Shown here: positions 24,412 through 37,849 of the stretch, one piece after another
Numbering within the stretch: position 1 is the stretch's first letter
Layout of the letters: each line of letters starts with the position of its first letter
NCBI GenBank assembly: GCA_936450465.1
Contig: OW388296.1
Span: 36,918,023-36,982,022, forward strand
Direction of reading: 5' to 3'
Source of the DNA: Gibbula magus
Taxonomy: Eukaryota; Mollusca; Gastropoda; Trochida; Trochidae
Length of the DNA stretch: 64,000 bases
Position numbers and translations under genes: made by a program
Notes under the pieces: model-generated
Seen by the model: only the letters and a program-made list of their open reading frames with translations
The model's database searches: none
Told to the model about the DNA's origin: nothing

Positions 24412-27400
24412 GCCCTGAATTGTAATAAAGTTTTCAGAAATCACTTGTATACCAACAATTTCAACAGAAAGTGATTTCTATTACAAAATCATCTTTAAAA
24501 AACTATTTAACCATCAAATATTTTCATTTACAAAGGGTTATTTCAGTCTAAGACGAGTTTATTACAATTTGAGGCAAGCGATGCATTTTTGGCACCCTTG
24601 CCCTGAATTGTTATAAAGTTTTCAGAAATCACTTTTATAACAACAATTCCAACAGAACGTGATTTCTATTACAAAATCATCTTTAAAAAACTATTTAACC
24701 ATCAAATATTTTCATTTACAAAGGGTTATTTCAGTCTGAGACGAGTTTATTACAATTTGAGGCAAGCGATAGATTTTTGGCACCCTTGCCCTGAATTGTA
24801 ATAAAGTTTTCAGAAATCACTTTTATAACAACAATTCCAACAGAAAGTGATTTCTATTACAAAGTCATCTATAAAAAAAACTTTTAACCATCGAACATTT
24901 TCATTTACAAAGGGTTATTTCAGTCTGAGACGAGTTTATTACAATTTGAGGCAAGCGATAGATTTTTGTTACCCTTGCCCTGAATTGTAATAAAGTTTTC
25001 AGAAATCACTTTTATACCAACAATTCCAACAGAAACTGATTTCTATTACAAAATCATCTATAAAAAAACTATTTAATCATCGAACATTTTCATTTACAAA
25101 GGGTTATTTCAGTCTAAGACGAGTTTATTACAATTTGAGGCAAGCGATGCATTTTTGGCACCCTTGCCCTGAATTGTAATAAAGTTTTCAGAAATCACTT
25201 TTATAACAACAATTCCAACAGAAAGTGATTTCTATTACAAAATCATCTTTAAAAAACTATTTAACCATCAAATATTTTCATTTACAAAGGGTTATTTCAG
25301 TCTGAGACGAGTTTATTACAATTTGAGGCAAGCGATAGATTTTTGGCACCCTTGCCCTGAATTGTAATAAAGTTTTCAGAAATCACTTTTATAACAACAA
25401 TTCCAACAGAAAGTGATTTCTATTACAAAATCATCTTTAAAAAACTATTTAACCATCAAATATTTTCATTTACAAAGGGTTATTTCAGTCTGAGACGAGT
25501 TTATTTCAATTTGAGGCAAGCGATAGATTTTTGGTACCCTTGCCCTGAATTGTAATAAAGTTTTCAGAAATCACTATTATACCAACAATTCCAACAGAAA
25601 GTGATTTCTATTACAAAATCATCTATAAAAAACTATTTAACCATCAAATATTTTCATTACAAAGGGTTATTTCAGTCTGAGACGAGTTTATTACAATTTG
25701 AGGCAAGCGATAGATTTTTAGTACCCTTGCCCTGAATTGTAATAAAGTTTTCAGAAATCACTTTTATACCAACAATTCCAACAGAAACTGATTTCAATTA
25801 AAAAATCATCTATAAAAAACTTTTAACCATCGAACATTTTCATTTACAAAGGGTTATTTCAGTCTAAGACGAGTTTATTACAATTTGAGGCAAGCGATGC
25901 ATTTTTGGCACCTTTGCCCTGAATGGTAATAAAGTTTTCAGAAATCACTTTTATACCAATAATTCCAACTGAAAGTGATTTCTATTACAAAATCATCTTT
26001 AAAAAACTATCTAACCATCAAATATTTTCATTTACAAAGGGTTATTTCAGTCTGAGACGAGTTTATTACAATTTGAGGCAAGCGATAGATTTTTGGCACC
26101 TTTGCCCTGAATTGTAATAAAGTTTTCAGAAATCACTTTTTTAACAACAATTCCAACAGAAAGTGATTTCTATTACAAAATCATCTTTAAAAAACTTTTT
26201 AACCATCAAATATTTTCATTTACAAAGGGTTATTTCAGTCTGAGACGAGTTTATTACAATTTGAGGCAAGCGATAGATTTTTGGCACCCTTGCCCTGAAT
26301 TGTAATAAAGTTTTCAGAAATCACTTTTATAACAACAATTCCAAAAGAAACTGATTTCTATTACAAAATCATCTATAAAAAAACTATTTAATCATCGAAC
26401 ATTTTCATTTACAAAGGGTTATTTCAGTCTAAGACGAGTTTATTACAATTTGAGGCAAGCGATGCATTTTTGGCACCCTTGCCCTGAATTGTAATAAAGT
26501 TTTCAGAAATCACTTTTATAACAACAATTCCAACAGAAAGTGATTTCTATTACAAAATCATCTTTAAAAAACTATTTAACCATCAAATATTTTCATTTAC
26601 AAAGGGTTATTTCAGTCTGAGACGAGTTTATTTCAATTTGAGGCAAGCGATAGATTTTTGGCACCCTTGCCCTGAATTGAAATAAAGTTTTCTGAAATCA
26701 CTATTATACCAACAATTCCAACAGAAAGTGATTTCTATTACAAAATCATCTGTAAAAAATTATTAAACCATCAAATATTTTCATTACAAAGGGTTATTTC
26801 AGTCTGAGACGAGTTTATTACAATTTGAGGCAAGCGATAGATTTTTAGTACCCTTGCCCTGAATTGTAATAAAGTTTTCAGAAATCACTTTTATACCAAC
26901 AATTCCAACAGAAACTGATTTCTATTAAAAAATCATCTATAAAAAACTTTTAACCATCGAACATTTTCATTTACAAAGGGTTATTTCAGTCTAAGACGAG
27001 TTTATTACAATTTGAGGCAAGCGATGCATTTTTGGCACCTTTGCCCTGAATTGTAATAAAGTTTTCAGAAATCACATTTATACCAATAATTCCAACTGAA
27101 AGTGATTTCTATTACAAAATCATCTTTAAAAAACTATTTAACCATCAAATATTTTCATTTACAAAGGGTTATTTCAGTCTGAGACGAGTTTATTACAATT
27201 TGAGGCAAGCGATGCATTTTTGGCACCCTTGCCCTGAATTGTAATAAAGTTTTCAGAAATCACTTTTATACCAACAATTCCAAAAGAAACTGATTTCTAT
27301 TACAAAATCATCTATAAAAAAACTATTTAATCATCGAACATTTTCATTTACAAAGGGTTATTTCAGTCTAAGACGAGTTTATTACAATTTGAGGCAAGCG

Positions 27401-28185
27401 ATGCATTTTTGGCACCCTTGCCCTGAATTGTAATAAAGTTTTCAGAAATCACTTTCATAACAACAATTCCAACAGAAAGTGATTTCTATTAAAAAATCAT
27501 CTATAAAAAACTTTTAACCATCGAACATTTTCATTTACAAAGGGTTATTTCAGTCTAAGACAAGTTTATTACAATTTGAGGCAAGCGATGAATTTTTGGC
27601 ACCTTTGCCCTGAATTGTAATAAAGTTTTCAGAAATCACTTTTATACCAATAATTCCAACTGGAAGTGATTTCTATTACAAAATCATCTTTAAAAAACTA
27701 TTTAACCGTCAAATATTTTCATTTACAAAGGGTTATTTCAGTCTGAGACGAGTTTATTACAATTTGAGGCAAGCGATAGATTTTTGGTACCCTTGCCCTG
27801 AATTGTAATAAAGTTTTCAGAAATCACTTTTATACCAACAATTCCAACAGAAAGTGATTTCTATTACAAAATCATCTTTAAAAAAATATTTAACCATCGA
27901 ACATTTTCATTTACAAAGGGTTATTTCAGTCTGAGACGAGTTTATTACAATTTTGAGGCAAGCGATAGATTTTTGGTACCCTTGCCCTGAATTGTAATAA
28001 AGTTTTCAGAAATCACTTTTATACCAACAATTCCAACAGAAAGTGATTTCTATTACAAAAAAATCTTTAAAAAACTATTTAACCATCGAACATTTTCATT
28101 TACAAAGGGTTATTTCAGTCTGTTACGAGTTTATTACAATTTGAGGCAAGCGATAGATTTTTGGCACCCTTGCCCTGATTTAATT
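24412..28185 (+). repeat. Left satellite array, 188-189-bp unit, about 20 copies
   Basis: CCCTGAATTGTAATAAAG begins units at about 24412, 24601, 24789, 24978, 25167 and onward to 28173. Each unit holds a 12-bp-stem hairpin (AGAAATCACTTT..AAAGTGATTTCT) and a second inverted AATTGTAATAAA / TTTATTACAATT pair. Variants (GATAGATTTTT or GATGCATTTTT; CTGAGACGAG or CTAAGACGAG; CATCAAATATT or CATCGAACATT) recur in blocks. The last unit decays after 28173. Confidence 0.97.
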
Positions 28186-28689
28186 ACGATTTTAGTAAAG
28201 TTGTACATTTTGGCACACTTACCTTAAATTGTACGAAAATTTTAAGTAATCATTATAGAAAAAGAATTATTTTAATTTAACCGTTTTCCATTATAAACCA
28301 TTCTTTCAATCAAACAATTTAAACATCACACCGTATACTTTTAAAACAATTATATCAACTTGAGATGATTTTATTAAAATGTGAGGCAAGCTAACTGTAC
28401 CAAAAGCCTGTATCATATATAAACAACATGTTCCATACCATACTAATTTCAGGATGTTCGGAGAAAATATACACAACTTCAAATACAACTCTTTGCTGAA
28501 CTCTTTCATACGCGTTACCTAGTACGGAATAAAATATGCATGAGTTGCTTTACAAAAACATTGGAGATACATTGTTTATATACAGTAAATATGATTTATG
28601 TACGGGTTATTTTTCATAGCAATAGCATTAAAGTGTAACCATAACCCTTTAAGTAAAGACCATAATAATGAAATATGTTTATTGTTTTT

Positions 28690-30500
28690 TCATGATTGGC
28701 TAATGACTTTTGCTTTTTCAACTTTCCCCCCAGAACCAATGATTCTAGAGAGCTGAAATTTGATGTACATACTCCTTGTTTAAAGAGTATTCTAAATTGT
28801 AGATTCCCGTGGGTCACAGGAGTCATGACCTAAAAAGCTATTTTCATGTTCTTCTCCAGAACCAATAATTCTAGAGAGTTGAAATTCTATGCACAGACTT
28901 CTTGGCTGAAGAAGATTCTAAATTGTGAATTTGGTGACCCTGTGACTCCAAATAAGGGTCACAGGGGTCATGACCTAAAAGATATGTTAATTTTCTTCTC
29001 CAGAACCCATGACATTTTATGTACAGACTCCTTAGCTGAAGGGGATTCTCAATTGTTAATGTGGTGACCCTGTGACCCCAAATATGGGTCACAGTCTAAA
29101 ATTCTTGCTGTTAGAGTTTTGAACTCTGAGAATGTGCTTTGGGAATTGCAGGAATTGAGAAAAGAAAGTAACTTTGCAGTTAATCTTATTCAATAGGAAT
29201 GTGAAATATATGTCGACTTAAGATTTATATTTACATTATGGATAAGTTTGATGTAATCAATGTGAAATGAGAACTATTGAATAGCCTATGAACTGAATAT
29301 TGTGACACGCCGCAAAGGAATACATTGAAGAAGAGTTAATAATTGTTTGTTTTTTTATTTATTTTACATGAGATATGTGAAGTGAATGTGACTGGTGATG
29401 AAATGATAAGAGAAGACTATTAGAAGTAGCGACATGAAATCATGACATCACATCTTCCTCTTCAGTCTTAAAAGCTCTTCAATGCTGAAATGATATATAC
29501 AGACTCCTTGGCCAATTGGGATTCTAAATTGTAGATTTGGTGAACCGGTGACCCAAAATATGGGCCACAGCTTAAAAAACTAGTTGTTAACAGTTTAGAA
29601 ATTTGAGAGTTTATGTGTTTCATTGAATAGTAGTACTCCCTTATAAAAGACCTAAGGGAGAGTCATCTCATCTTTTTCATGTGAGAGTCCTAACATGTGG
29701 TTTGAGAAATACAGATATTGAGAAAAGAAAGTCACTTTGCACTTAATCTTATTCAACAGAAATGTGAAATATATGTCGACTTTAGATTAAAATCTACATT
29801 ATGGATATGTTTGATGTAATCAATGTGAAATGAGAACTATTGAATAGCCTATGAACTGAAATATGATAGTCCGCAAAGGATTAAATTGAAGTGTAGTTAA
29901 GACATTTTTATCTTACACTAGATATGTGAACTGAATATGACAAAAAATGTATAATAATATAATAATGTGATAAGATATGACTTTTAAAAGTAGATCGTGA
30001 CACCACATCTTCTTCTCCAAGACAGGAAAAATATTTAAGTGTGGGGAAAACAACAATTAAAATATATTATTCACTGGCTGTGAGTCCAGGGTCTGCATAT
30101 TGTGTAAATGCATTGTGTTGACTTGGGCAGTCACTGTTAATACACACTTTCAGGTTACTTCAAACCTCTCTGCTTTGTTACACTCTGTGTGTGAGACTGG
30201 TTAACAGAATTTATTCATAAACCATCAAAATTTTATTAAATATTGAAAAGGAGCATGTGAGAAACAGGATTTTCAGAAACAGATATCAGGACCTTTTAAT
30301 AATGTAATAAATGTTGATATTTCCAAAATATAAATAAGAAACTAAAATAATATGAATGTGGATTAATGTGTAACCAATTTTGATAAAAAATTTAAAATTT
30401 GATGGGCAATGCCTTATTATGTGATATCTTAATCTTGTCCCTAGAGATAATGAATAACACAATTTCTGATGAGGTTCAATGGCTCTATTTTTGTAATAAT
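28690..30500 (+). repeat. Second copy of the 2.2-kb repeat at 18.26 kb
   Basis: The order matches 18.40-20.44 kb: family A units (28.70-29.10), TCAATGTGAAATGAGAACTA (about 29258), a further family A unit, a second TCAATGTGAAATGAGAACTA block (about 29819), TTGAAAAGGAGCATGTGAGA (about 30244) and GATGAGGTTCAATGGCTCTA at about 30467. Part of it is duplicated in tandem relative to the other copy. Confidence 0.75.
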
Positions 30501-31419
30501 AAAAAACATACACTGATATAGTATTGACATAGTAACACATAACGTATCATAAAACTAATAAACAATATGCTGTTCGACCGTAGCAAAGTTTTCCCCATTC
30601 GTAGCGCCGATGAATGTCTTCAATTTCATTGTTTTCTTATTTTTCAAGAAATGTGCGCTTTAATATCATTAATATATTTCAATTTGACTGTGTTTTAATC
30701 ATGTATTAATAGCAAATATTTGTTAATGGTTATATCCTCTCATATTTCGTTTCCACAAAAAATAGATAGATAGAACCCTATTTAATAGGCCACGTTATTT
30801 ACATAAACGAATACGAGATTGAAAGTGATTGAAAGGTGAAGTGAATGTTTATTCAAGAAATGATCTTGATGTATATGAAACTGATTAAGTGGTAAATGGT
30901 AATCAAATCAGGCACAAAATGGGAAACGGTTATTTGTTACAAGCCCATGGACACAAAATAATACCTAAACTTTAGACCGTGCCACACAAAAAGAAGTCTG
31001 CCATACACTTTAGAAATGAGGATTTGTACGATTGAATTCAATTAATGAACGCTTAATAAAATAGTTTCTGAAGTAAAGATATGTTTACGCTCACAGGAAT
31101 ATCCATTATTTTATGAATATGAAAGAAACATTGGCAGGTTTTCAACAGAGTCAATAACAAAATACTGCCCCAGGACAAAGTCGGTTTTGAATGTCTTTGA
31201 TAAGCTTCTGTTTGCTAAGTTGTTTCAAACATTTGAGTGCTATAGTAGCTATTTCAAAAGTTGTTATGGGACAACATGTTTTGCATTCATTTAACTATTA
31301 TATGGATTATAGAACTTAAGTTAATAACCAATCAAAACGCATGTTATATTCAGATAAAATAATTCCCATGATCATTAGGAAAATGTTTATACCCGGAATA
31401 TCAAAATATCAAATCTAAC

Positions 31420-31741
31420 TGGGGGCGGGATAGTGCAGTGGTTAGCGCGTTCGGCTTCGGATCAAGATGTCCCGGGTTCGAATCCCGCCAGGTGCACAGC
31501 AACTTTGTCTGCAGTAGAGAACTGTTCTACACGCAGTAAGGTTTGGGTGCAATGCTACACTGAATTTCAGTGCAGTACCACCCATGGTTCGCTAGTTCCA
31601 GCCGATGCTCGCAGGTTTCACCGCAATGCATAGCCACGTGGCATTGCGGGCTTTCTCCATGCCTGATACTAACAGCCGCGATATAAATATATATATAAAC
31701 TGTTGGAAGCGGCGTTAAAACCCAACTCGCCTCACCTCACC
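31420..31741 (+). mobile_element. tRNA-derived SINE, full length, with 11-bp target duplication
   Basis: The head has a tRNA-like A box (TAGTGCAGTGGTTAGCGCG) and B box (GGTTCGAATCC). It is followed by a unique body (TGCTACACTGAATTTCAGTG) and a 3-prime end GCGGCGTTAAAACCCAACTC running into CACCTCACCTC. TCAAATCTAAC is duplicated at 31409-31419 and 31742-31752. The tRNA-like part is a promoter and is not called as a tRNA gene. Confidence 0.9.
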
Positions 31742-34364
31742 TCAAATCTAACATATCTGTCCTTGACCAATATGTGAAAATTAAATCAATTGTGTAGTCG
31801 AGAAGAATTGTGAACAGTAAAATGCGAAGTAAAACGTAAAAAACATTCAAACAACAGCTAAATTTGTTTCAAATGAACAAAATAGTTCTATTCCTGTAAC
31901 AAAGTACAAAAGATTTCAATGAATTTCAAAGAAAACAATTTCGGAACATGTTCGTATCTATTTAAAGGGAAATTCAGCGAAATTTAAGGGGAAATGAGAT
32001 TGTCGTATAAAGCATAATTTTGAATGTACAACTCCAAACATTTTATATGTAATAACGTGCAAAGGCTGAATTAAACAGTATATCAGACAAACAGAAAATC
32101 TGCCAGCTCGACTTTGTGTTCACAAACAACAGAGGTAGGCTGTATCCCTCTCAGTAAACATTTGTACGTTTGGGCGAAAGGAAAGACAACACAAGTCAAA
32201 GGAATATTTAAAAAAAAGAAATATTTCATGAAGAAATACGAAACTAGGCTGAATGCTATTAAATGCTATAACGTAATTTAATACGATGATCTCATGACGA
32301 CCAGTGTATCAGTGTGATCAGGTATGTTGTAGAAATACATACTTCAAAATACCGATACGCTGGTCGATATGTGCCTATTGATTAGACATCGATTATTCCA
32401 GTCAAATCCATCTGATTTTTAACCTTTCCGTATGTATAACCTTACTTCACACGAGAAGCACCTATTCAAAACTATTCTAAGTGTGTTGTTTAAAGGAATT
32501 TATACACGGATCGTTTTAATTTTTTTTCTAGAAAGTAAGGACATTTGTACTCTTTTTAAATACTTTGTTAATAGCATTCGAAGGTTAATGAAGCATATCT
32601 AATGCTATTAACTATTAACCATTTATCTGTTGAAATCATAAATAATGAGTTACACAAACTGAAATACATGAAACGACGTCAAACTCTTTAATGAAATTTT
32701 ACAGAATTCCCATTTTAGCCATATCATACATGGATTTTTTAGTTTTATTTTATCACTGGACATTTCATTTCAACCAATTTATACAGCACTACTTTAGGCA
32801 GTGATAAATGAATAGAGATCAAAATTAAGCATCCCTACAATTGAAACGTAAAGGTGATTCTGTGAAAATGTTAAGATAAATCGACTGAATTTAGCACTCA
32901 TCACATTTAAATAGAATGTTTTGTGAGTTACTTATTTTATACATTTAAAAAAAATCTTACTGACATGTTGAAAGTTACAAAATTAATATCGCACATGTGC
33001 CGAGACGAAGCCATAACAAAATATTCCAAATTTAAAGAAAACAATATTGTCATCTTTTTTAGTTTCACGAATATTTATCATCAATAATAAGTTACTAACC
33101 GAGTGTTAAAATTTCATCCTTTTCCAATAATGATATTCCAAATGCTATATCATACGATTTAAAAAATAAATTTAGATTATTTTGAATTCAATCAGTTAGT
33201 CAATCTTTGATATAAATGGATCAGTACAATACTGTGTGGATATTATTAGGAAACCTAAATTAAGTATTCGGGAAATTTGCTGAAGTCATTTGTTATTGGC
33301 ATGTTTATTATTATAAGGGGAGAGGGAAATATATAGTTTTAGTTTATTCGAGTGTCACGCAGTTTACAATAAAGCACCAGGATACAAATAAAACACACGG
33401 TTGGTTCGACGATGAGACACGATACATCATTAAAATATATATATTAACCAAATTAGGAAGTCTGGATAACATAGTGTTATTATCATGTAGTTTTTAGGCG
33501 AAAGTCATGAATACCTATTATTTTTATCGTGTTGTTTTTTGTTTTGTCTAGCTTTATTCAATATTTGAACTTTTCTGTGCAGAGCATTCCCGCTCAACGA
33601 CTGGCCTGATTTAAAATAAAGTTGTCAGGGAGCTTATCTCGTGACTCAAACTTATTATTATTCTTGTTTGTGAATTCAAACAAAGGAAAAGAAACTTGTG
33701 TGTACTTTCGCTGTTTTGAGGGTCGCATCCTTTTTTAATAACAGCAATACATACAGCTATGCTTGATAGTTCTTGTTGAAGCTGAATAACTGAGTTTTAA
33801 TGTTTCATCTTATGAAGAATGAATTTCGACTTTAAAAGGTGCGAATTCAAATAAGACAGTTTATATTTCTGTTTATGATCTATAAAAGGATTGAATCCTT
33901 AAATAGCTTGTAAACATCTGTATATCATTAAATGGTGTGAAAAGGTTAGAAAGTTCCAAACAGAGGTGAAACATACAATGAGCGTCCTCTACCGCCAGAG
34001 ATCACACGCTGCCACGCAAAGCGTGAAAACTAAACTGACAAATGATCTCTGTAAACTATTATAAGTTTAAATAAAACATCATTATAATGACGTAGCCACT
34101 GCATGTGAAGTTTTTAAGGACCACAACATAGAGTGAATAGTTGAGACAGAACATATACACATACCATGGGCATACTTTAAGCAGAGGGTCCCATTTCTAC
34201 ATAAGTTGAAAAATTGAGGAATTAATAAATGAACTACTGGAAAGTTGAAAGGACTATTTTGAAAATATAATGTTATAATGTTTGAATACTTATTTGGGAA
34301 TGTTTTCGTAATGGAAAACAATGTCGTTTGGAACAGTTGGATTAAAAATGATTTAAGAACAATT

Positions 34365-37300
34365 CAGGGCAAAGTTGCCCAAAATGTATCACAATAATTC
34401 GTATGAAGTTCTAATTATTTTTTTAAAAAATATTGAATGATGTTCAAATAGTTTTTGCTAAAAAATATCTTCTGAAAACTTTATTACAATTCAGGGCAAG
34501 GGTGCCAAAAATCTATAGCTTGCCTCAAATTGTAATAAACTTGTCTCAGACTGAAACAACCCTTTGTTAATGATAATGTTTGATGTTTAAATAGTTTTTT
34601 ACAAATGTTTTTGAAATAGAAAAACAGTTTCTGTTGGAATTGTTGGTATAAAAGTGATTTCTGAAAACTTTATTACAATTCAGGGCAAGGGTGCCAAAAA
34701 TCTATCGCTTGCCTCAAATTGTCATAAACTCGTCTCAGACTGAAATAACCCTTTGTGAATGAAAATGTTCGATGGTTAAATAGTTTTTTAAAGATGATTT
34801 TGTAATAGAAATCACTTTCTGTTGGAATTGTTGGTATAAAAGTGATTTCTGAAAACTTTATTACAATTCAGGGCAAGGGTGCCAAAAATGCATCGCTTGC
34901 CTCAAATTGTAATAAACACGTCTCAGACTGAAATAACCCTTTGTAAATGAAAATGTTCGATGGTTAAATAGTTTTTGAAATGATGATTTTGTAATAGAAA
35001 TCCCTTTCTGTTGGAATTTTTGGTATAAAAGTGATTTCTGAAAACTTGATTACAATTCAGGGCAAGGGTGCAAAAATCTATCGCTTGCCTCAAATTGTAA
35101 TAAACTCGTCTCAGACTGAAATAACCCTTTGTAAATGAAAATATTTGATGGTTAAATAGTTTTTTAAAGATGATTTTGTAATAGAAATCACTTTCTGTTG
35201 GAATTGTTGTTATAAAAGTGATTTCTGAAAACTTTATTACAATTCAGGGCAAGGGTGCCAAAAATGCATCGCTTGCCTCAAATTGTAATAAACTCGTCTT
35301 AGACTGAAATAACCCTTTGTAAATGAAAATGTTCGATGGTTAAAAAGTTTTTTATAGATGATTTTCAGTTTCTGTTGGAATTGTTGGTATAAAAGTGATT
35401 TCTGAAAACTTTATTACAATTCAGGGCAAAGGTGCCAAAAATTCATCGCTTGCCTCAAATTGTAATAAACTTGTCTTAGACTGAAATAACCCTTTGTAAA
35501 TGAAAATGTTCGATGGTTAAAAGTTTTTTATAGATGATTTTTTAATAGAAATCACTTTCTGTTGGAATTGTTGGTATAAAAGTGATTTCTGAAAACTTTA
35601 TTACAATTCAGGGCAAGGGTGCCAAAAATCTATCGCTTGCCTCAAATTGTAATAAACTCGTCTCAGACTGAAATAACCCTTTGTAAATGAAAATATTTGA
35701 TGGTTAAATAGTTTTTTAAAGATGATTTTGTAATAGAAATCACGTTCTGTTGGAATTGTTGGTATAAAAGTGATTTCTGAAAACTTTATTACAATTCAGG
35801 GCAAGGGTGCCAAAAATGCATCGCTTGCCTCAAATTGTAATAAACTTGTCTTAGACTGAAATAACCCTTTGTAAATGAAAATGTTCGATGATTAAATAGT
35901 TTTTTTATAGATGATTTTGTAATAGAAATCACTTTCTGTTGGAATTGTTGGTATAAAAGTGATTTCTGAAAACTTTATTACAATTCAGGGCAAGGGTGCC
36001 AAAAATCTATCGCTTGCCTCAAATTGTAATAAACTCGTCTCAGACTGAAATAACCCTTTGTAAATGAAAATATTTGACGGTTAAATAGTTTTTTAAAGAT
36101 GATTTTGTAATAGAAATCACGTTCTGTTGGAATTGTTGGTATAAAAGTGATTTCTGAAAACTTTATTACAATTCAGGGCAAGGGTGCCAAAAATGCATCG
36201 CTTGCCTCAAATTGTAATAAACTCGTCTTAGACTGAAATAACCCTTTGTAAATGAAAATGTTCGATGATTAAATAGTTTTTTTATAGATGATTTTGTAAT
36301 AGAAATCAGTTTCTTTTGGAATTGTTGGTATAAAAGTGATTTCTGAAAACTTTATTACAATTCAGGGCAAGGGTGCCAAAAATGCATCGCTTGCCTCAAA
36401 TTGTAATAAACTCGTCTCAGACTGAAATAACCCTTTGTAAATGAAAATATTTGACGGTTAAATAGTTTTTTAAAGATGATTTTGTAATAGAAATCACTTT
36501 CAGTTGGAATTATTGGTATAAATGTGATTTCTGAAAACTTTATTACAATTCAGGGCAAAGGTGCCAAAAATGCATCGCTTGCCTCAAATTGTAATAAACT
36601 CGTCTTAGACTGAAATAACCCTTTGTAAATGAAAATGTTCGATGGTTAAAAGTTTTTTATAGATGATTTTTTAATAGAAATCAGTTTCTGTTGGAATTGT
36701 TGGTATAAAAGTGATTTCTGAAAACTTTATTACAATTCAGGGCAAGGGTACTAAAAATCTATCGCTTGCCTCAAATTGTAATAAACTCGTCTCAGACTGA
36801 AATAACCCTTTGTAATGAAAATATTTGATGGTTTAATAGTTTTTTAAAGATGATTTTGTAATAGAAATCACTTTCTGTTGGAATTGTTGGTATAATAGTG
36901 ATTTCAGAAAACTTTATTTCAATTCAGGGCAAGGGTGCCAAAAATCTATCGCTTGCCTCAAATTGAAATAAACTCGTCTCAGACTGAAATAACCCTTTGC
37001 AAATGAAAATATTTGATGGTTAAATAGTTTTTTAAAGATGATTTTGTAATAGAAACCCTTTCCGTTGGAATTATTGGTATAAAAGTGATTTCTGAAAACT
37101 TTATTACAATTCAGGGCAAGGGTGCCAAAAATTCATCGCTTGCCTCAAATTGTAATAAACTCGTTTTAGACTGAAATAACCCTTTGTAAATGAAAATGTT
37201 CGATGGTTAAAAGTTTTTTATAGATGATTTTGTAATAGAAATCACTTTCTGTTGGAATTGTTGGTATAAAAGTGATTTCTGAAAACTTTATTACAATTCA

Positions 37301-37490
37301 GGGCAAGGGTACCAAAAATATATCGCTTGCCTCAAATTGTAATAAACTCGTCTCAGACTGAAATAACCCTTTGTAAATGAAAATATTTGATGGTTAAATA
37401 GTTTTTTAAAGAGGATTTTGTAATATAAATCACTTTCTGTTGGAATTGTTGGTATAAAAGTGATTTCTGAAAACTTTATTACAATTCAGG
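34365..37490 (-). repeat. Right satellite array, same unit inverted, about 16 copies
   Basis: Units begin with the reverse complement CTTTATTACAATTCAGGGCA at about 34484, 34672 and onward to 37477. A decayed unit lies at the inner edge (34365-34480). Rare unit variants, such as a TTATTTCAATT form and a form missing one T in TTTACAAAGG, occur in both arrays. Confidence 0.97.
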
Positions 37491-37849
37491 GCAAATTTTA
37501 TTACAATTCACGGCAGGTATTACAATTTGCGATTTTTATTACAATTCAGGGCACAACAACGACTTCTCTTCAAGAACCAGCTATGCTATGAAGTTCAAAT
37601 TTTGAAAATATGATCTTTGATAGATGGAGACTCAGATTTGTAAATTTCATTAGCCAACTCTAGAAAAAAAGGGCATGGTAGGGGTGCAATTTAAAGTTGT
37701 GTTTTTCACCCCAAGAACCAATAATGCTAGAGTTCTCAATTTTTGACAATATATTCTTTGATGAATGGAGGCTTAGATCTGTAAATTTCATTACTCCAAA
37801 AAGTAAGCGTGTGGCAGGGGTGCAACTGTGCAATGTGTTTTATTTTGTT

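Larger units (their letters stand above)
28186..34364. other. Interior of the 13.2-kb element, no transposase seen
   Basis: The longest frames are under 90 codons and have no family resemblance. 28.69-30.50 kb is a dispersed repeat and 31.42-31.74 kb is a SINE. 30.5-31.4 kb and 31.75-34.36 kb are AT-rich unique-looking sequence with nothing I can name. Confidence 0.6.
24347..37557. mobile_element. 13.2-kb DNA transposon with inverted satellite-array ends
   Basis: The left tip is GTTGTACCCTGAATTGTAAT. The reverse complement of the right tip is GTTGTGCCCTGAATTGTAAT. A 7-bp duplication, AACGACT, flanks both ends (24340-24346 and 37558-37564), and the host repeat reads through without it. Inside each tip are four closely spaced AATTGTAATA motifs, then a satellite array of a 189-bp unit: about 20 copies on the left and about 16 in opposite orientation on the right. 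The 6.2-kb interior has no recognisable transposase, so this copy looks non-autonomous. Mutator-type elements with minisatellite-like TIRs are a possible affinity, but 7-bp duplication does not fix a superfamily. Confidence 0.85.

Noticed and set aside
24412..28185. CRISPR-like array
   Set aside because: The repeats are 189 bp with no distinct spacers. This is a eukaryotic satellite within transposon ends.
31420..31495. tRNA gene
   Set aside because: A and B boxes are present, but the sequence continues into a SINE body and tail with target duplication, and the acceptor stem does not pair properly.
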